64,000 nt of DNA, from positions 1 to 64,000 of the forward strand of contig CAIKNA010000285.1 in assembly GCA_903828645.1 (NCBI GenBank). The letters run 5' to 3'. Every line of letters starts with the position of its first letter. The stretch's first letter is position 1. This document shows, piece after piece, positions 18,808-28,103 of the stretch. This DNA is from an uncultured Bacteroidales bacterium (GTDB lineage Bacteria > Bacteroidota > Bacteroidia > Bacteroidales > FEN-979). Under the pieces are notes generated by a model. That model was not told where the DNA came from. It saw only the letters and a list, made by a program, of their open reading frames with translations, and did no database searches. A program made the position numbers and the translations under genes.

Positions 18808-18830
18808 GGAGGCTTAACGGCCTCCTTTTT
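18808..18830 (+). terminator. Rho-independent terminator after tRNA-Lys
   Basis: GGAGGC TTAACG GCCTCC TTTTTTT. Confidence 0.9.
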
Positions 18831-18856
18831 TTATGCCTCTTATACAATAATAGTGA

Positions 18857-20650
18857 TTATACATTCGTGTTATCCTCTTGCGTTTGAGTAGGTTTTTTTT
18901 CCAACTTCTCAATTGTTTTCTTTGCATTTGCCAATCGTACTGCTTTATTTTTCTCTACCAACTTTTCTTTAGACCATTTTTCTAACCTGTGATGTAATGG
19001 TATAAGCAATGCTGCAATACACACCAAAGCCAATAACATCATCAACGGAGCATGATTTGTTATTCTTTCCAAATACGGATGCAATAGCAGGTTCAGGAAC
19101 TCAAACACAATCAGCAAAGCCATCACACTCAAAAACGCTATCAGTTTTGTGTTGGTGATAAAACTGCGGCTGAGTAATAAAAAGAGAATGATAAAAGAAA
19201 TAATGCCAAGGGCAATTAAAGCGTATTGAATATTTTGTTTTCGTTCTTTTTCGTCCTGCTTTTGTTTGACAGCAATGGATTTTTGTCTTTCCTGCTCATT
19301 TAAAGTCAGGTTTTTAATGTCTCTTTTATTAGCGGCGTTATTCAAACTGTCTGATAATTTTACCTCCATCATTAAATAATTGAAAGCAGTATCTTTATTG
19401 CTGTTTTTATAAAGCTCGGCAAGGTTCCTGTAAATAACAGGCATAAGTATTTCCTCAGGCATTGTTTTCAGTGCCTCTTTGTAATAAACAATTGCTGAAT
19501 CTGTATGCCCGTTTGATTTAAATGCTTCACCAAGCCCCATGCAGATTAGTCCGTGAATCCAATTGTCATAAGATGTTTCGGCCTTATTCATCATCAGCGC
19601 CAGGCTTTCTTTATAATAGGACATTGCTATCGACAAATTGCCCAACTGATAATTAACCTTGCCAAGACCATATAAGGTAAATGCATAAGTTGCCGGATTG
19701 GAAATTTTTATTTCATTGTTTGCTAAAGCATTTGATTCCTGAAAATAAGGCAAAGCAGAATCTGGGATATTAAGAACTATATATTTATATCCAATGTTAT
19801 TCGCACTGTTTATCACCCTTAATATATTTTCTCTGTGCTTTTTGTATATTGCGTACGCTTTTTTATTATACAAAATCGAACTCTCTTCGTCACCTAAATT
19901 ATCATACACGCCACCTAATTCAAGCCATGTACCGGCAATGCCGGATGTATCGCTCATCTTTTCATAAAGTTTCAGTAAATCAAAATTAAGTTCCAGTGCT
20001 TTCCTGAAATTTCTATTCCTTGTATAAACCTGTTCGATCTGAGCCAGGCTGCTTGCCCGGTATTTGTCATTTTTTAATTTCCCAGCTAATTCATAAGCAC
20101 GGCTAAGATACAGCAAGGCGGTGTCATTTTTAGAATAATAAAAACGTGCGTATTCAGTAAGGCTGATAATTGTGTTGGTGTCTTGTTTGAATTCCTTTAT
20201 AACACGTTGCAAACTGTCCAGGTACTTTTTTTGTGATGAGGCAATGATGGCAAGGAGGTATTTAAATTCTTTTTCATTCTGAATGTTGTTTAAGTCGCTG
20301 TCAGCTTGAATGTGATCATAATCAAAGTAGCCCGCGTCAATTGATTTTTTCAGGGACCGTAACGCCTGCGCTTTATTACCCGTCAACGAATAGACGCAAC
20401 ACAGACTATAATAAATATTCGGTAAATAATAGCTATATTTTTTCCTGACTTCAGCAGAGAGTTTACCGTATTGCAATCCAGATTCCTCAGCTAATTTTTT
20501 GTAGATAGCCGTATCTTTTTGGTTGTAGGCGTGGAGGAGCAAACTTTCCCTGTGCCGTGCGGATTTTAAAAAGTCGCCTTCAGTAATTTGTGCTTGGGTA
20601 ACAGTTAAGATGAAAGAAAAAAGGAAGAGTAGTGTTTGTTTAATTTTCAT
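18857..20650 (-). CDS. TPR-repeat protein with signal peptide, three TM segments and C-terminal coiled coil
   Basis: Multiple TPR units (e.g. YAFTLYGLGKVNYQLGNLSIAMSYYKESLAL) followed by hydrophobic segments. Confidence 0.8.
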   Translation of the reverse strand: MKIKQTLLFLFSFILTVTQAQITEGDFLKSARHRESLLLHAYNQKDTAIYKKLAEESGLQYGKLSAEVRKKYSYYLPNIYYSLCCVYSLTGNKAQALRSLKKSIDAGYFDYDHIQADSDLNNIQNEKEFKYLLAIIASSQKKYLDSLQRVIKEFKQDTNTIISLTEYARFYYSKNDTALLYLSRAYELAGKLKNDKYRASSLAQIEQVYTRNRNFRKALELNFDLLKLYEKMSDTSGIAGTWLELGGVYDNLGDEESSILYNKKAYAIYKKHRENILRVINSANNIGYKYIVLNIPDSALPYFQESNALANNEIKISNPATYAFTLYGLGKVNYQLGNLSIAMSYYKESLALMMNKAETSYDNWIHGLICMGLGEAFKSNGHTDSAIVYYKEALKTMPEEILMPVIYRNLAELYKNSNKDTAFNYLMMEVKLSDSLNNAANKRDIKNLTLNEQERQKSIAVKQKQDEKERKQNIQYALIALGIISFIILFLLLSRSFITNTKLIAFLSVMALLIVFEFLNLLLHPYLERITNHAPLMMLLALVCIAALLIPLHHRLEKWSKEKLVEKNKAVRLANAKKTIEKLEKKPTQTQEDNTNV

Positions 20651-20794
20651 ATGTCAAAGTTGATTTCTCGCAGTCAGTTCAAAGTTAGCAGGTCGCCCAG
20701 GCATGACGCATAACGATTGCATAAACTGAACAGACTGTGGTATTTTTGTAATAGGTAAAATTACAATAATATCCATACTTAAATCGGGCAACAG

Positions 20795-20825
20795 TAAAAA
20801 GCCTGCCAGATCACCCCGACAGGCT
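20795..20825 (-). terminator. Possible terminator (minus strand)
   Basis: Minus strand AGCCTG...CAGGCTTTTTA, 6-bp stem. Confidence 0.45.
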
Positions 20826-20869
20826 CTTCAACTAACCTGCTTATGAAAACAGCTACAACGCTTCTTGAA

Positions 20870-21130
20870 TTAAATTATTGGCGGGTTGGGATCCATCAAT
20901 AGAACTCCTTCATAAAAGGCCATTGGCGAACCCTGTTTGCACAGGAAGCCGAACTTGTGGCCTTTATCCTTGTCGGTCTCCTCACCGCAGGTTGTTTCGA
21001 TGGTTTCGATGTGGGCAAGGTTGCAAGACTCCCCTATCAGGTACCGCTTATTTGAGGCGACGTTCTGAATGATGACAATCCCTTTGAATCCGATCCAGAA
21101 GTTCCGGATCTGTTTCTGTAGTGCTTTATC
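20870..21130 (-). CDS. Hypothetical protein, possibly a C-terminal remnant; ORF track extends it to 21259
   Basis: Open frame ...LQKQIRNFWIGFKGIVIIQNVASNKRYLIGESCNLAHIETIETTCGEETDKDKGHKFGFLC...; no good start; upstream part overlaps the divergent ATPase promoter. Confidence 0.35.
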   Translation of the reverse strand, partial: DKALQKQIRNFWIGFKGIVIIQNVASNKRYLIGESCNLAHIETIETTCGEETDKDKGHKFGFLCKQGSPMAFYEGVLLMDPNPPII

Positions 21131-21181
21131 GATGCCCGGGTAAAATAATTCTCTTTTCAGAAAAATGTTTAATCGTTTTAT

Positions 21182-21189
21182 GTATTTTT
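21182..21189 (+). promoter_or_regulatory. -7 box TATTTTTG upstream of the ATPase
   Basis: TAnnTTTG match 27 nt before ATG at 21217. Confidence 0.55.
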
Positions 21190-21216
21190 GTAATTGAAAT
21201 TCATAATTACATAAAA

Positions 21217-22380
21217 ATGATACCAAGAAAATTATCCGGTGCCATCCTGAAATTTGCAAAGAAATATCCGGTAGTTTCTGTTACCGGCCCGCGACAATCG
21301 GGTAAAACAACGCTTGTCAGGTCACTTTTCCCGAACCATAAATACCTGTCCCTTGAAAATCCGGAAACAAGGCACCGTGCGCTTAATGATCCCAAAGGTA
21401 TTTTTGACCAGGTGGACCAATTGCTGATCCTGGATGAAATTCAGCATGTTCCTGAATTATTATCCTATATACAGGTAATCTCAGATGAACAAAAGATCCC
21501 TGGACAATTTATACTTACCGGTTCCCAAAGCTTGTTACTTAGTGAAAAGATATCCCAGACGTTGGCCGGAAGAACGGCTATCTTGAAACTCCTCCCCTTC
21601 AGTCTGACTGAAATTGAAAATTTGAAACAAGTCAAGGATTTTTCTTACGAGGACTTCATCTTTAAAGGGTTCTTTCCGAGAACATATGACCAGAATATCT
21701 CCCCGGAAGAATTTTATCCATTTTACCTGGAGACTTATGTTCAAAGAGATGTGAGGGAAATTCAAAATGTCAGGGACCTTAACACCTTTACCAATTTTGT
21801 GAGGTTATGTGCAGGACGCACGGGCCAATTGATTGATTATTCTTCCCTGGCTAAAGATACCGGCGTCAGCGTCAGCACAATTAAAGGCTGGATTTCAATC
21901 CTGGAAGCAGGTTACATCATTTTCCAATTGTATCCCTACTACAGGAATTATGGAAAAAGAGTTATCAAATCGCCTAAAATCTATTTCACCGATCCGGGGT
22001 TGGTTTCATATCTTCTGGGAATAAAAAGCGCTGAGCAATTGAAAACGCATTACCTGAAAGGCGCTTTGTTCGAAAACCTGGTCATTCTGGAGTTGCTGAA
22101 ACAGCGATATAACAATGGAGTCCCGCAGGATATCTGGTTCTTTCGCGACAGCAATCACAATGAAGTGGATGTTGTCGCAGAAAATGAGTTGCTGCAATGG
22201 ATGGAAATTAAATCCGCAAGAACTTTTTCACCAGATTTTATCACCACATTCCGGTTTCTTGATAAAAACGAGGAGGCAGGGAAGGATAATAAGTCGATCA
22301 TATATGGCGGTGATGACACTTTCACATATAAAGGATATAAAATAGTATCATGGAGAGATCTAAGGAAGTTTGAAACGTAG
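21217..22380 (+). CDS. AAA ATPase with DUF4143 domain (AAA_14 family)
   Basis: VTGPRQSGKTTLVRSLFPNHKYLSLE, LILDEIQHVPELLSYIQ, FILTGSQSLLL, LFENLVILELLKQ...FFRDSNHNEVDVV. Confidence 0.9.
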   Translation: MIPRKLSGAILKFAKKYPVVSVTGPRQSGKTTLVRSLFPNHKYLSLENPETRHRALNDPKGIFDQVDQLLILDEIQHVPELLSYIQVISDEQKIPGQFILTGSQSLLLSEKISQTLAGRTAILKLLPFSLTEIENLKQVKDFSYEDFIFKGFFPRTYDQNISPEEFYPFYLETYVQRDVREIQNVRDLNTFTNFVRLCAGRTGQLIDYSSLAKDTGVSVSTIKGWISILEAGYIIFQLYPYYRNYGKRVIKSPKIYFTDPGLVSYLLGIKSAEQLKTHYLKGALFENLVILELLKQRYNNGVPQDIWFFRDSNHNEVDVVAENELLQWMEIKSARTFSPDFITTFRFLDKNEEAGKDNKSIIYGGDDTFTYKGYKIVSWRDLRKFET

Positions 22381-22514
22381 ACTGTATCAGTGTTTTAAGG
22401 GGTATGGTCACTCTACCGGATCTTCATCCTCAAAAAAACACAAATCTGATACAGCGACAATATAAATATTCGGAATCCTTAGATAAATGGTCATTACAGC
22501 AAAAGTGTCCAAGC

Positions 22515-22531
22515 CCCAGGCTGATCACCAA
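22515..22531 (+). mobile_element. Putative attR: 17-bp copy of the tRNA-Lys 3' end
   Basis: Exact CCCAGGCTGATCACCAA; upstream GTGTCCAAGC partly resembles the T arm. Confidence 0.7.
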
Positions 22532-22563
22532 AGGCCACTTGATTACCATGCCAAAACAACGAA

Positions 22564-22590
22564 AACCAGCGGAAACGCTGGTTTTTTTTT
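22564..22590 (+). terminator. Rho-independent terminator downstream of putative attR
   Basis: AACCAGC GGAAAC GCTGGTT TTTTTTT. Confidence 0.9.
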
Positions 22591-22758
22591 ACTCCCTTTT
22601 ACGGCAGTTTCATACATAATTATGGATCAAGAGGAATTACCGGATACGACGCACTTTCCCTATAGCCGCTGTATCCATTGCATATGAATCCTGTATCAAT
22701 CCTATATCGTTTCTATATCTGGTCACCCTCGATCGACCCTGCTGCCAACCATGTAGCT

Positions 22759-22805
22759 CCCTGTTAAAGCCCTGATAAAACCCTGATAAAACCCTGATAA
22801 AGCCC
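22759..22805 (+). repeat. 11-bp tandem repeat CCCTGATAAAA x4
   Basis: CCCTGTTAAAG CCCTGATAAAA CCCTGATAAAA CCCTGATAAAG CCC. Confidence 0.95.
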
Positions 22806-22983
22806 TTGGTCGTATATTTGTCACTCCCGCCATACACAGCAGGGCATCACGCTCCATGACAATGTCAGCTATGGCATCACAACCTTGGATATACCAGGTA
22901 TCAATTCAAAATTTCCTATGGTTGTCCTGTCATTGGAATTTATCCGGTTTATACGTGAATAAGGATGACAAATTACCATGTTG

Positions 22984-23004
22984 ACCTGTTGTGCATAAAC
23001 AGGT
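22984..23004 (+). promoter_or_regulatory. Inverted repeat ACCTGTT-N7-AACAGGT just upstream of the -7 box of the AraC gene
   Basis: Perfect 7-bp arms ending 2 nt before TATCTTTG. Confidence 0.55.
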
Positions 23005-23006
23005 TG

Positions 23007-23014
23007 TATCTTTG
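23007..23014 (+). promoter_or_regulatory. -7 box TATCTTTG
   Basis: TAnnTTTG match 22 nt before ATG at 23037. Confidence 0.7.
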
Positions 23015-23036
23015 TACCGGACAACCCGCTTTTATC

Positions 23037-23984
23037 ATGCATCAACCTCCTGAAAATCAAAAAGAAAAAGAATATCATTCCAGGATCAGGAAAGTATTGT
23101 CATACATCCAGGAAAATCTTTCAGAAGAACTGCCACTGACAACACTCTCTGAACTAGCCTGTTTCTCGCCATTTCATTTTCAAAAAATATTTTCCCGGTA
23201 TGTTGGTGAATCCCCGAAACAATACATGATGCGGCTGCGTATGGAAAGAATTGCCCACTACCTGGTGCTCTACCCGGCATTGAGCATCGGGGATGCAGCT
23301 TTTCAAAGTGGTTTTTCTTCTTCATCCACCTTTATCCGGGCATTTAAAAAATATTATGGGACGACTCCGGAAGGCTTCAGAAATCTTTCATTGGATGAAA
23401 TCAGCAAGATTGGCACATCGAAACCTCGTAAAGGTCAATCCTATGAACTCCAATCATCCGAATTTTGGAGTCTGAACCTGATGAATGAAGACGTTACAGA
23501 TTTGACTCCTGAAATGAGAATCGGCGTTAAGATGATTCGTTCTTTGAATGTTGCTTTTATCGACTCCCACCTGGGTGATGAAGATGCCATCCCCAATACT
23601 TTCAAAGCGCTGACCCGTTGGGCTGCACCGAGGGACCTGATTACCCCTGACACACAGTTTATCGGTATTTTCCTTGACATGCCCTTTTTCACTGAATACG
23701 ATAAATGCAGGTACAGGTCATGCATCAGTTTACCCGAAGGTTTTATTGCACCAAAAGATATTGGTTCCGCTATAATCCCAGGTGGTAAATATGCCTGTTA
23801 CCCGATGAAAGGATCAATCCGGAGCGTTTTTAAAAGCCTGATAGCCTTCGGTCATGGATGGCTGGAACAATCAGGCTACCAGATTGCTGAGATTACCGGG
23901 TTTGAATTGTACCCGGAGAATCCGGCATCAAGACCCTATGAAAGCATTCAACGACAGATATTCATCCCTGTCAAACCTGCATGA
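23037..23984 (+). CDS. AraC family regulator with GyrI-like effector domain
   Basis: LSELACFSPFHFQKIFSRYVGESPKQYMMRLRMERIA, AFQSGFSSSSTFIRAFKKYYGTTP; C-terminal GyrI-like domain. Confidence 0.9.
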   Translation: MHQPPENQKEKEYHSRIRKVLSYIQENLSEELPLTTLSELACFSPFHFQKIFSRYVGESPKQYMMRLRMERIAHYLVLYPALSIGDAAFQSGFSSSSTFIRAFKKYYGTTPEGFRNLSLDEISKIGTSKPRKGQSYELQSSEFWSLNLMNEDVTDLTPEMRIGVKMIRSLNVAFIDSHLGDEDAIPNTFKALTRWAAPRDLITPDTQFIGIFLDMPFFTEYDKCRYRSCISLPEGFIAPKDIGSAIIPGGKYACYPMKGSIRSVFKSLIAFGHGWLEQSGYQIAEITGFELYPENPASRPYESIQRQIFIPVKPA

Positions 23985-23987
23985 TGA

Positions 23988-24015
23988 TTTACGATTTTCG
24001 ATTTTCGATTTTTGT
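23988..24015 (+). repeat. Heptamer array TTTACGA TTTTCGA TTTTCGA TTTTTGT
   Basis: Direct reading; starts 4 bp after the AraC gene stop. Confidence 0.85.
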
Positions 24016-24104
24016 GTAATTCAGGATCCGGTCACGGATTGTGCATTGTCAATCATCAAGGCTGACTACATTCGCAACTCGGCATTCGCAAATCTTAAAT
24101 AAAC

Positions 24105-25085
24105 ATGGAGGAAAATAAAATGAAAAATGGGCATTGGTTATCAATAATCGGGCACACGAAAATTATTGCAGCAGCCGGAGTCATTGGATCAATTCTGATG
24201 CTGATCCTGATGCCGCAAATGAAATGGTTGGCTGGCCTGACACTGGGCGTTGTACTCATCCACATAGCACTGCTGCTCGTGTTATCCTTGTCGGTGGTGG
24301 TTGTAATGCCAGGGAGTTTAAAACAACGGCTGATGATGTTCGTGCACAGGAAGAGGAATAATAAAAATTTTGACGCGGGCTGGAGTGCCGGCTGGTTAAA
24401 TGGATTCTGGGTGACTTCTGTGGTTTTCCTTGCACTGGCTGTTCACATTTACTTTACATTTCCCGATTTTCAATTACTTGCTTATTTGTTGTTTCTGTTG
24501 TCAGTAAATTTTTTCATCGGGAATCTTATTATCCGCTCCCCTAAGCATACCCGGTACCTGACATTGCCCTGGGTAAAGCTCTATAAGGAAGGGAGTACAC
24601 AAATCCTTGATGCAGGATGCGGGGCCGGAAGGACAACGATTGCCCTGGGTAAAATTTATCCAGGGACCATCACAGCAATCGATCTTTTTAACTCCGACTA
24701 TATTGCCGGTGGCGGAAATACGCTGCTGGAGCGAAACCTGGAGATTGCAGGAATGTCGAACCGGGTGAAGATCGTTAAGGGAGATATTACCAAAACCGCG
24801 TTTCAGGAGGAAACTTTTGATGCCGTGGTCAGCTCATTCATGATTGACCACCTGGGGGATCAAAAATTCAGCGCTTTGCAGGAGATTAACCGGATACTCA
24901 AACCCGGAGGCCGTATGCTGATGATCGTATTTACGCCAAACCTGACATCATTCGCAATCATGAATATCCTCTCCTTGTTCCTGACTTCCGGGAAACAATG
25001 GAAAAAACTTTTTGAGAGGACCACTTTTAAACTGATTGAAGAAGGGGAAGTGAACGGGGGATCCTGGTTTTTAATTGAAAAATGA
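24105..25085 (+). CDS. SAM-dependent methyltransferase with N-terminal TM helices
   Basis: ILDAGCGAGRTTIALGKIYPGTITAID, DAVVSSFMIDHLG, N-terminal hydrophobic segments. Confidence 0.85.
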   Translation: MEENKMKNGHWLSIIGHTKIIAAAGVIGSILMLILMPQMKWLAGLTLGVVLIHIALLLVLSLSVVVVMPGSLKQRLMMFVHRKRNNKNFDAGWSAGWLNGFWVTSVVFLALAVHIYFTFPDFQLLAYLLFLLSVNFFIGNLIIRSPKHTRYLTLPWVKLYKEGSTQILDAGCGAGRTTIALGKIYPGTITAIDLFNSDYIAGGGNTLLERNLEIAGMSNRVKIVKGDITKTAFQEETFDAVVSSFMIDHLGDQKFSALQEINRILKPGGRMLMIVFTPNLTSFAIMNILSLFLTSGKQWKKLFERTTFKLIEEGEVNGGSWFLIEK

Positions 25086-25732
25086 TCACCATGTACCAGA
25101 TATTCATCGGGAGCCTTATTTTGAGTATTATTCATGCCTTAATCCCTAACCATTGGCTCCCCTTGATTGCCGTCGGAAAAACGGAGAAATGGACGCAAAG
25201 CCAGACCTTATGGGCTACCGTTATCACCGGCACGGCACATACCCTGAGTACCATTATTTTCGGCATTGCAGCAGGTTTTATCGGCTACAGAATGTCAGCA
25301 AAATATTCTATAATTTCTGAAACAATTGCCCCGGGAATCCTTATCGGGTTAGGGCTGATTTATATTTGTCTTGGTTTCCTCCGCCACAGCCACCATCATT
25401 CGTTTGATTTGAAACCGGTGACATCAAAACCCGGACACCAGAAATCCAGGTGGATTGCCGTTCTCACTTCCCTCAGTATCGCTATGTTTCTGACACCTTG
25501 CATCGAAATTGAAGCCTATTACTTCCAGGCAGGTACCATTGGCTGGATCGGAATTTTCATTGTATCGGTGGTTTACCTTGTTACCACTGTTGGGGTCATG
25601 CTCCTTCTTGTTTACCTTGGTATAAGCGGTGTGAAAACTTTCAACGCCCATTTTCTTGAACATCATGAGAAAGGAATAACGGGTGTCGTACTGATTGGCC
25701 TGGGAATCCTGGCTTTGATCATAAAATTTTGA
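25082..25732 (+). CDS. Polytopic membrane protein with HSHHHS cluster, possible metal transporter
   Basis: ~6 TM segments; ALIPNHWLPLI, GTAHTLSTI, RHSHHHS. Confidence 0.55.
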   Translation: MITMYQIFIGSLILSIIHALIPNHWLPLIAVGKTEKWTQSQTLWATVITGTAHTLSTIIFGIAAGFIGYRMSAKYSIISETIAPGILIGLGLIYICLGFLRHSHHHSFDLKPVTSKPGHQKSRWIAVLTSLSIAMFLTPCIEIEAYYFQAGTIGWIGIFIVSVVYLVTTVGVMLLLVYLGISGVKTFNAHFLEHHEKGITGVVLIGLGILALIIKF

Positions 25733-25827
25733 CGGGGTCCTTTTTGGACAAGCCTATGGTCGTGCGATCGCGCTGTTACTGATTGTTAATGACTTGTTAA
25801 CGCGGTTGATATGCCCCGCAAAAAGAC

Positions 25828-25835
25828 TAATTTTG
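25828..25835 (+). promoter_or_regulatory. -7 box TAATTTTG for the histidine kinase
   Basis: TAnnTTTG match 9 nt before ATG at 25845. Confidence 0.55.
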
Positions 25836-25844
25836 CGGTCTTCT

Positions 25845-27098
25845 ATGAAACTGAACCGAACCTGGCTTTTTGTCACAATATCTTCCATCGCACTGTTAAC
25901 TGTGCTGGTAATCCAGGTGAATTGGATATTCCAAACAGCAAAAATAAAGGAAGAACTGTTCAATGAAAAGGCGAACATGGTTCTTTCAAAAACAACCGAT
26001 GCACTGCGTTCTGACAAAGAGACCTGTATGAAAATCGGAGCATGTGCTGAAAGGGATGGCACCTCTGAATCGGCAATAAAATTGGGGAAAAATGAAGTTC
26101 ATAAAATAGATTCGTTACTGACCCATTTTATGAGATTTTACAACTTCCATATCGATTACACTTTTGCGGTGGCCAAACCGGGATGCCTGACCACTTTAAA
26201 TGAAAGCGGGTCTGCCAATTACGTTTATTATAAACCTTTGGAAGGTGAGGCCGGCAAAAATGATTTTGAACTGAAGCTCATCTTTCCTGAGAAAAAGCAT
26301 TACATATTAGCGGAGATGGGGTCTTTGTTTATCACCTCTGTCATCCTGATCCTTGTTGTAATTATCATGTTCTGGCAAACCATCCTGTCGCTCATGAAAG
26401 AGAAAAAAATATCGGAGCACACCGCCGACTTTTTAAATAATATGACCCATGAATTTAAAACTCCATTAACAAACATTGCGCTGGCCGGGAAGATGATCCT
26501 GAAGTATTCCGGTACAAAGGATGGAGATAAAATAAAACATTACTCGGGAATAATTCTTGAAGAGAATGAGAAACTGAGACTTCAGGTCGAGCAGGTACTG
26601 AGTATGACCGCACTTGAGCGGGGTGAAATTCCATTTCGGATAACGGAATTGGATTTCCATGGGCTGATTTATGATGCGCTAAAATGTATCGGCATACAGA
26701 TCGAAAACAAACAGGGGAATTTAAGATTAAACCTGGAAGCCGGAAGGTTTGTGGTAATGGGCGACAGGACACATCTTACCAGTGCGATGTGCAATCTGAT
26801 CGACAACGCTGTCAAATATTCGGGTGACAAACCTGAATTATCCATTCAAACATCCAATATTGGTCAAAATTTAGTTGTTGTTGTTTCCGATCAAGGCATC
26901 GGTATTGAAAGGGAATATCAAAAGAAGGTTTTCGATAAATATTTCAGGGTCCCTACCGGGGATGTGCATGATGTAAAGGGATTTGGACTCGGTTTAGCTT
27001 ATGTAAAAAAGATTTTCGAAATGGTTGGAGGAACCATTGAACTTTATAGCGACAAAGGAAAGGGAACAACATTTACAATTACAATCCCCTATGTCTGA
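25845..27098 (+). CDS. Sensor histidine kinase
   Basis: NNMTHEFKTPLTNIALAGKMI H-box, NLIDNAVKYS N-box, GFGLGLAYVKKI G-box. Confidence 0.93.
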   Translation: MKLNRTWLFVTISSIALLTVLVIQVNWIFQTAKIKEELFNEKANMVLSKTTDALRSDKETCMKIGACAERDGTSESAIKLGKNEVHKIDSLLTHFMRFYNFHIDYTFAVAKPGCLTTLNESGSANYVYYKPLEGEAGKNDFELKLIFPEKKHYILAEMGSLFITSVILILVVIIMFWQTILSLMKEKKISEHTADFLNNMTHEFKTPLTNIALAGKMILKYSGTKDGDKIKHYSGIILEENEKLRLQVEQVLSMTALERGEIPFRITELDFHGLIYDALKCIGIQIENKQGNLRLNLEAGRFVVMGDRTHLTSAMCNLIDNAVKYSGDKPELSIQTSNIGQNLVVVVSDQGIGIEREYQKKVFDKYFRVPTGDVHDVKGFGLGLAYVKKIFEMVGGTIELYSDKGKGTTFTITIPYV

Positions 27099-27792
27099 AG
27101 AAAGGTTTAAAATTCTGCTTGCGGAGGATGACCTTAATTTGGGCATCCTTTTAGTCGATTACCTGGAGACTGTGGGTTTTGACGTGAAACTTTGCAAAGA
27201 CGGCGAACTGGCCTTAAAAGCATTCCAGGGCAATCAATTTGATCTGTGCCTGCTGGACGTCATGATGCCGAAAATGGATGGTTTCACTCTTGCTAAAGAG
27301 ATCAGGTTAAAGGACGAAAAGGTACCAGTTATTTTTATCACTGCAAAGTCATTGAGGGAGGATAAATTAAAGGGATACAGCCTGGGCGCTGACGATTATA
27401 TTACCAAACCATTTGATGAAGAGGAATTGCTTTGGAAGATCAGGGCAGTTATTCGCAGGGTTCATGAAAACAAAGGTGAACGCAGGCCTGAAATTACTTC
27501 ATTGGGAAAATACACCTTTGATAGGAGCAATCAATCCTTAACCATAGGCGGTAAGGTAAAACGAATAACAGAAAAGGAATGTGACATTCTTGGCTATTTA
27601 TCTGCCCATCGGAACAATGTTTTAAAACGGGAAGAGCTTTTAACAGAACTCTGGGGGGAGAACGATTATTTTTTCGGCAGGAGTCTCGATGTCTTCATCA
27701 CCAAAATACGTAAATACCTGAAGGAAGATCCGGAATTAAGCATCGAGAATGTTTTTGGAGTCGGGTTCATATTTAATGTTCCTGCAAAATAG
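27091..27792 (+). CDS. Response regulator, OmpR family
   Basis: ILLAEDDLNLG, CLLDVMMPKMDG, C-terminal winged helix; overlaps the kinase stop. Confidence 0.93.
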   Translation: MSEERFKILLAEDDLNLGILLVDYLETVGFDVKLCKDGELALKAFQGNQFDLCLLDVMMPKMDGFTLAKEIRLKDEKVPVIFITAKSLREDKLKGYSLGADDYITKPFDEEELLWKIRAVIRRVHENKGERRPEITSLGKYTFDRSNQSLTIGGKVKRITEKECDILGYLSAHRNNVLKREELLTELWGENDYFFGRSLDVFITKIRKYLKEDPELSIENVFGVGFIFNVPAK

Positions 27793-28064
27793 CAGTGACC
27801 CTGTTTTTAGATTGTTTTGTACATCAATCTGAAAAGTCTCAAAGCTACGCTTCTGCTCCGGTCATCTTTGATTCGGTTGATCCTTAACCGCATTTCTAAA
27901 TGAATTTTAAACAATCTCTTATGGGGAATAAAAATATTTATCCGTAAAAGAAATCAGCTTGTCGGGTAATCGTCCTTTTATACAAGCTTTAAGCTGGCGA
28001 AAACTATACTGGCGCATATCCTGTTTTCGCAGGCAATTGGTTTCGGGATATCTTAAAGAACCCT

Positions 28065-28072
28065 TATCTTTG
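28065..28072 (+). promoter_or_regulatory. -7 box TATCTTTG for cysC
   Basis: TAnnTTTG match. Confidence 0.7.
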
Positions 28073-28103
28073 CGCACAAACTCATTAAACCTGCAACTCT
28101 GGC

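Noticed and set aside
22382-22454. 9-bp inverted repeat CTGTATCAG/CTGATACAG with a ~55-bp spacer after the ATPase gene
   Set aside because: Short arms and a long spacer; no promoter or terminator context to support function.
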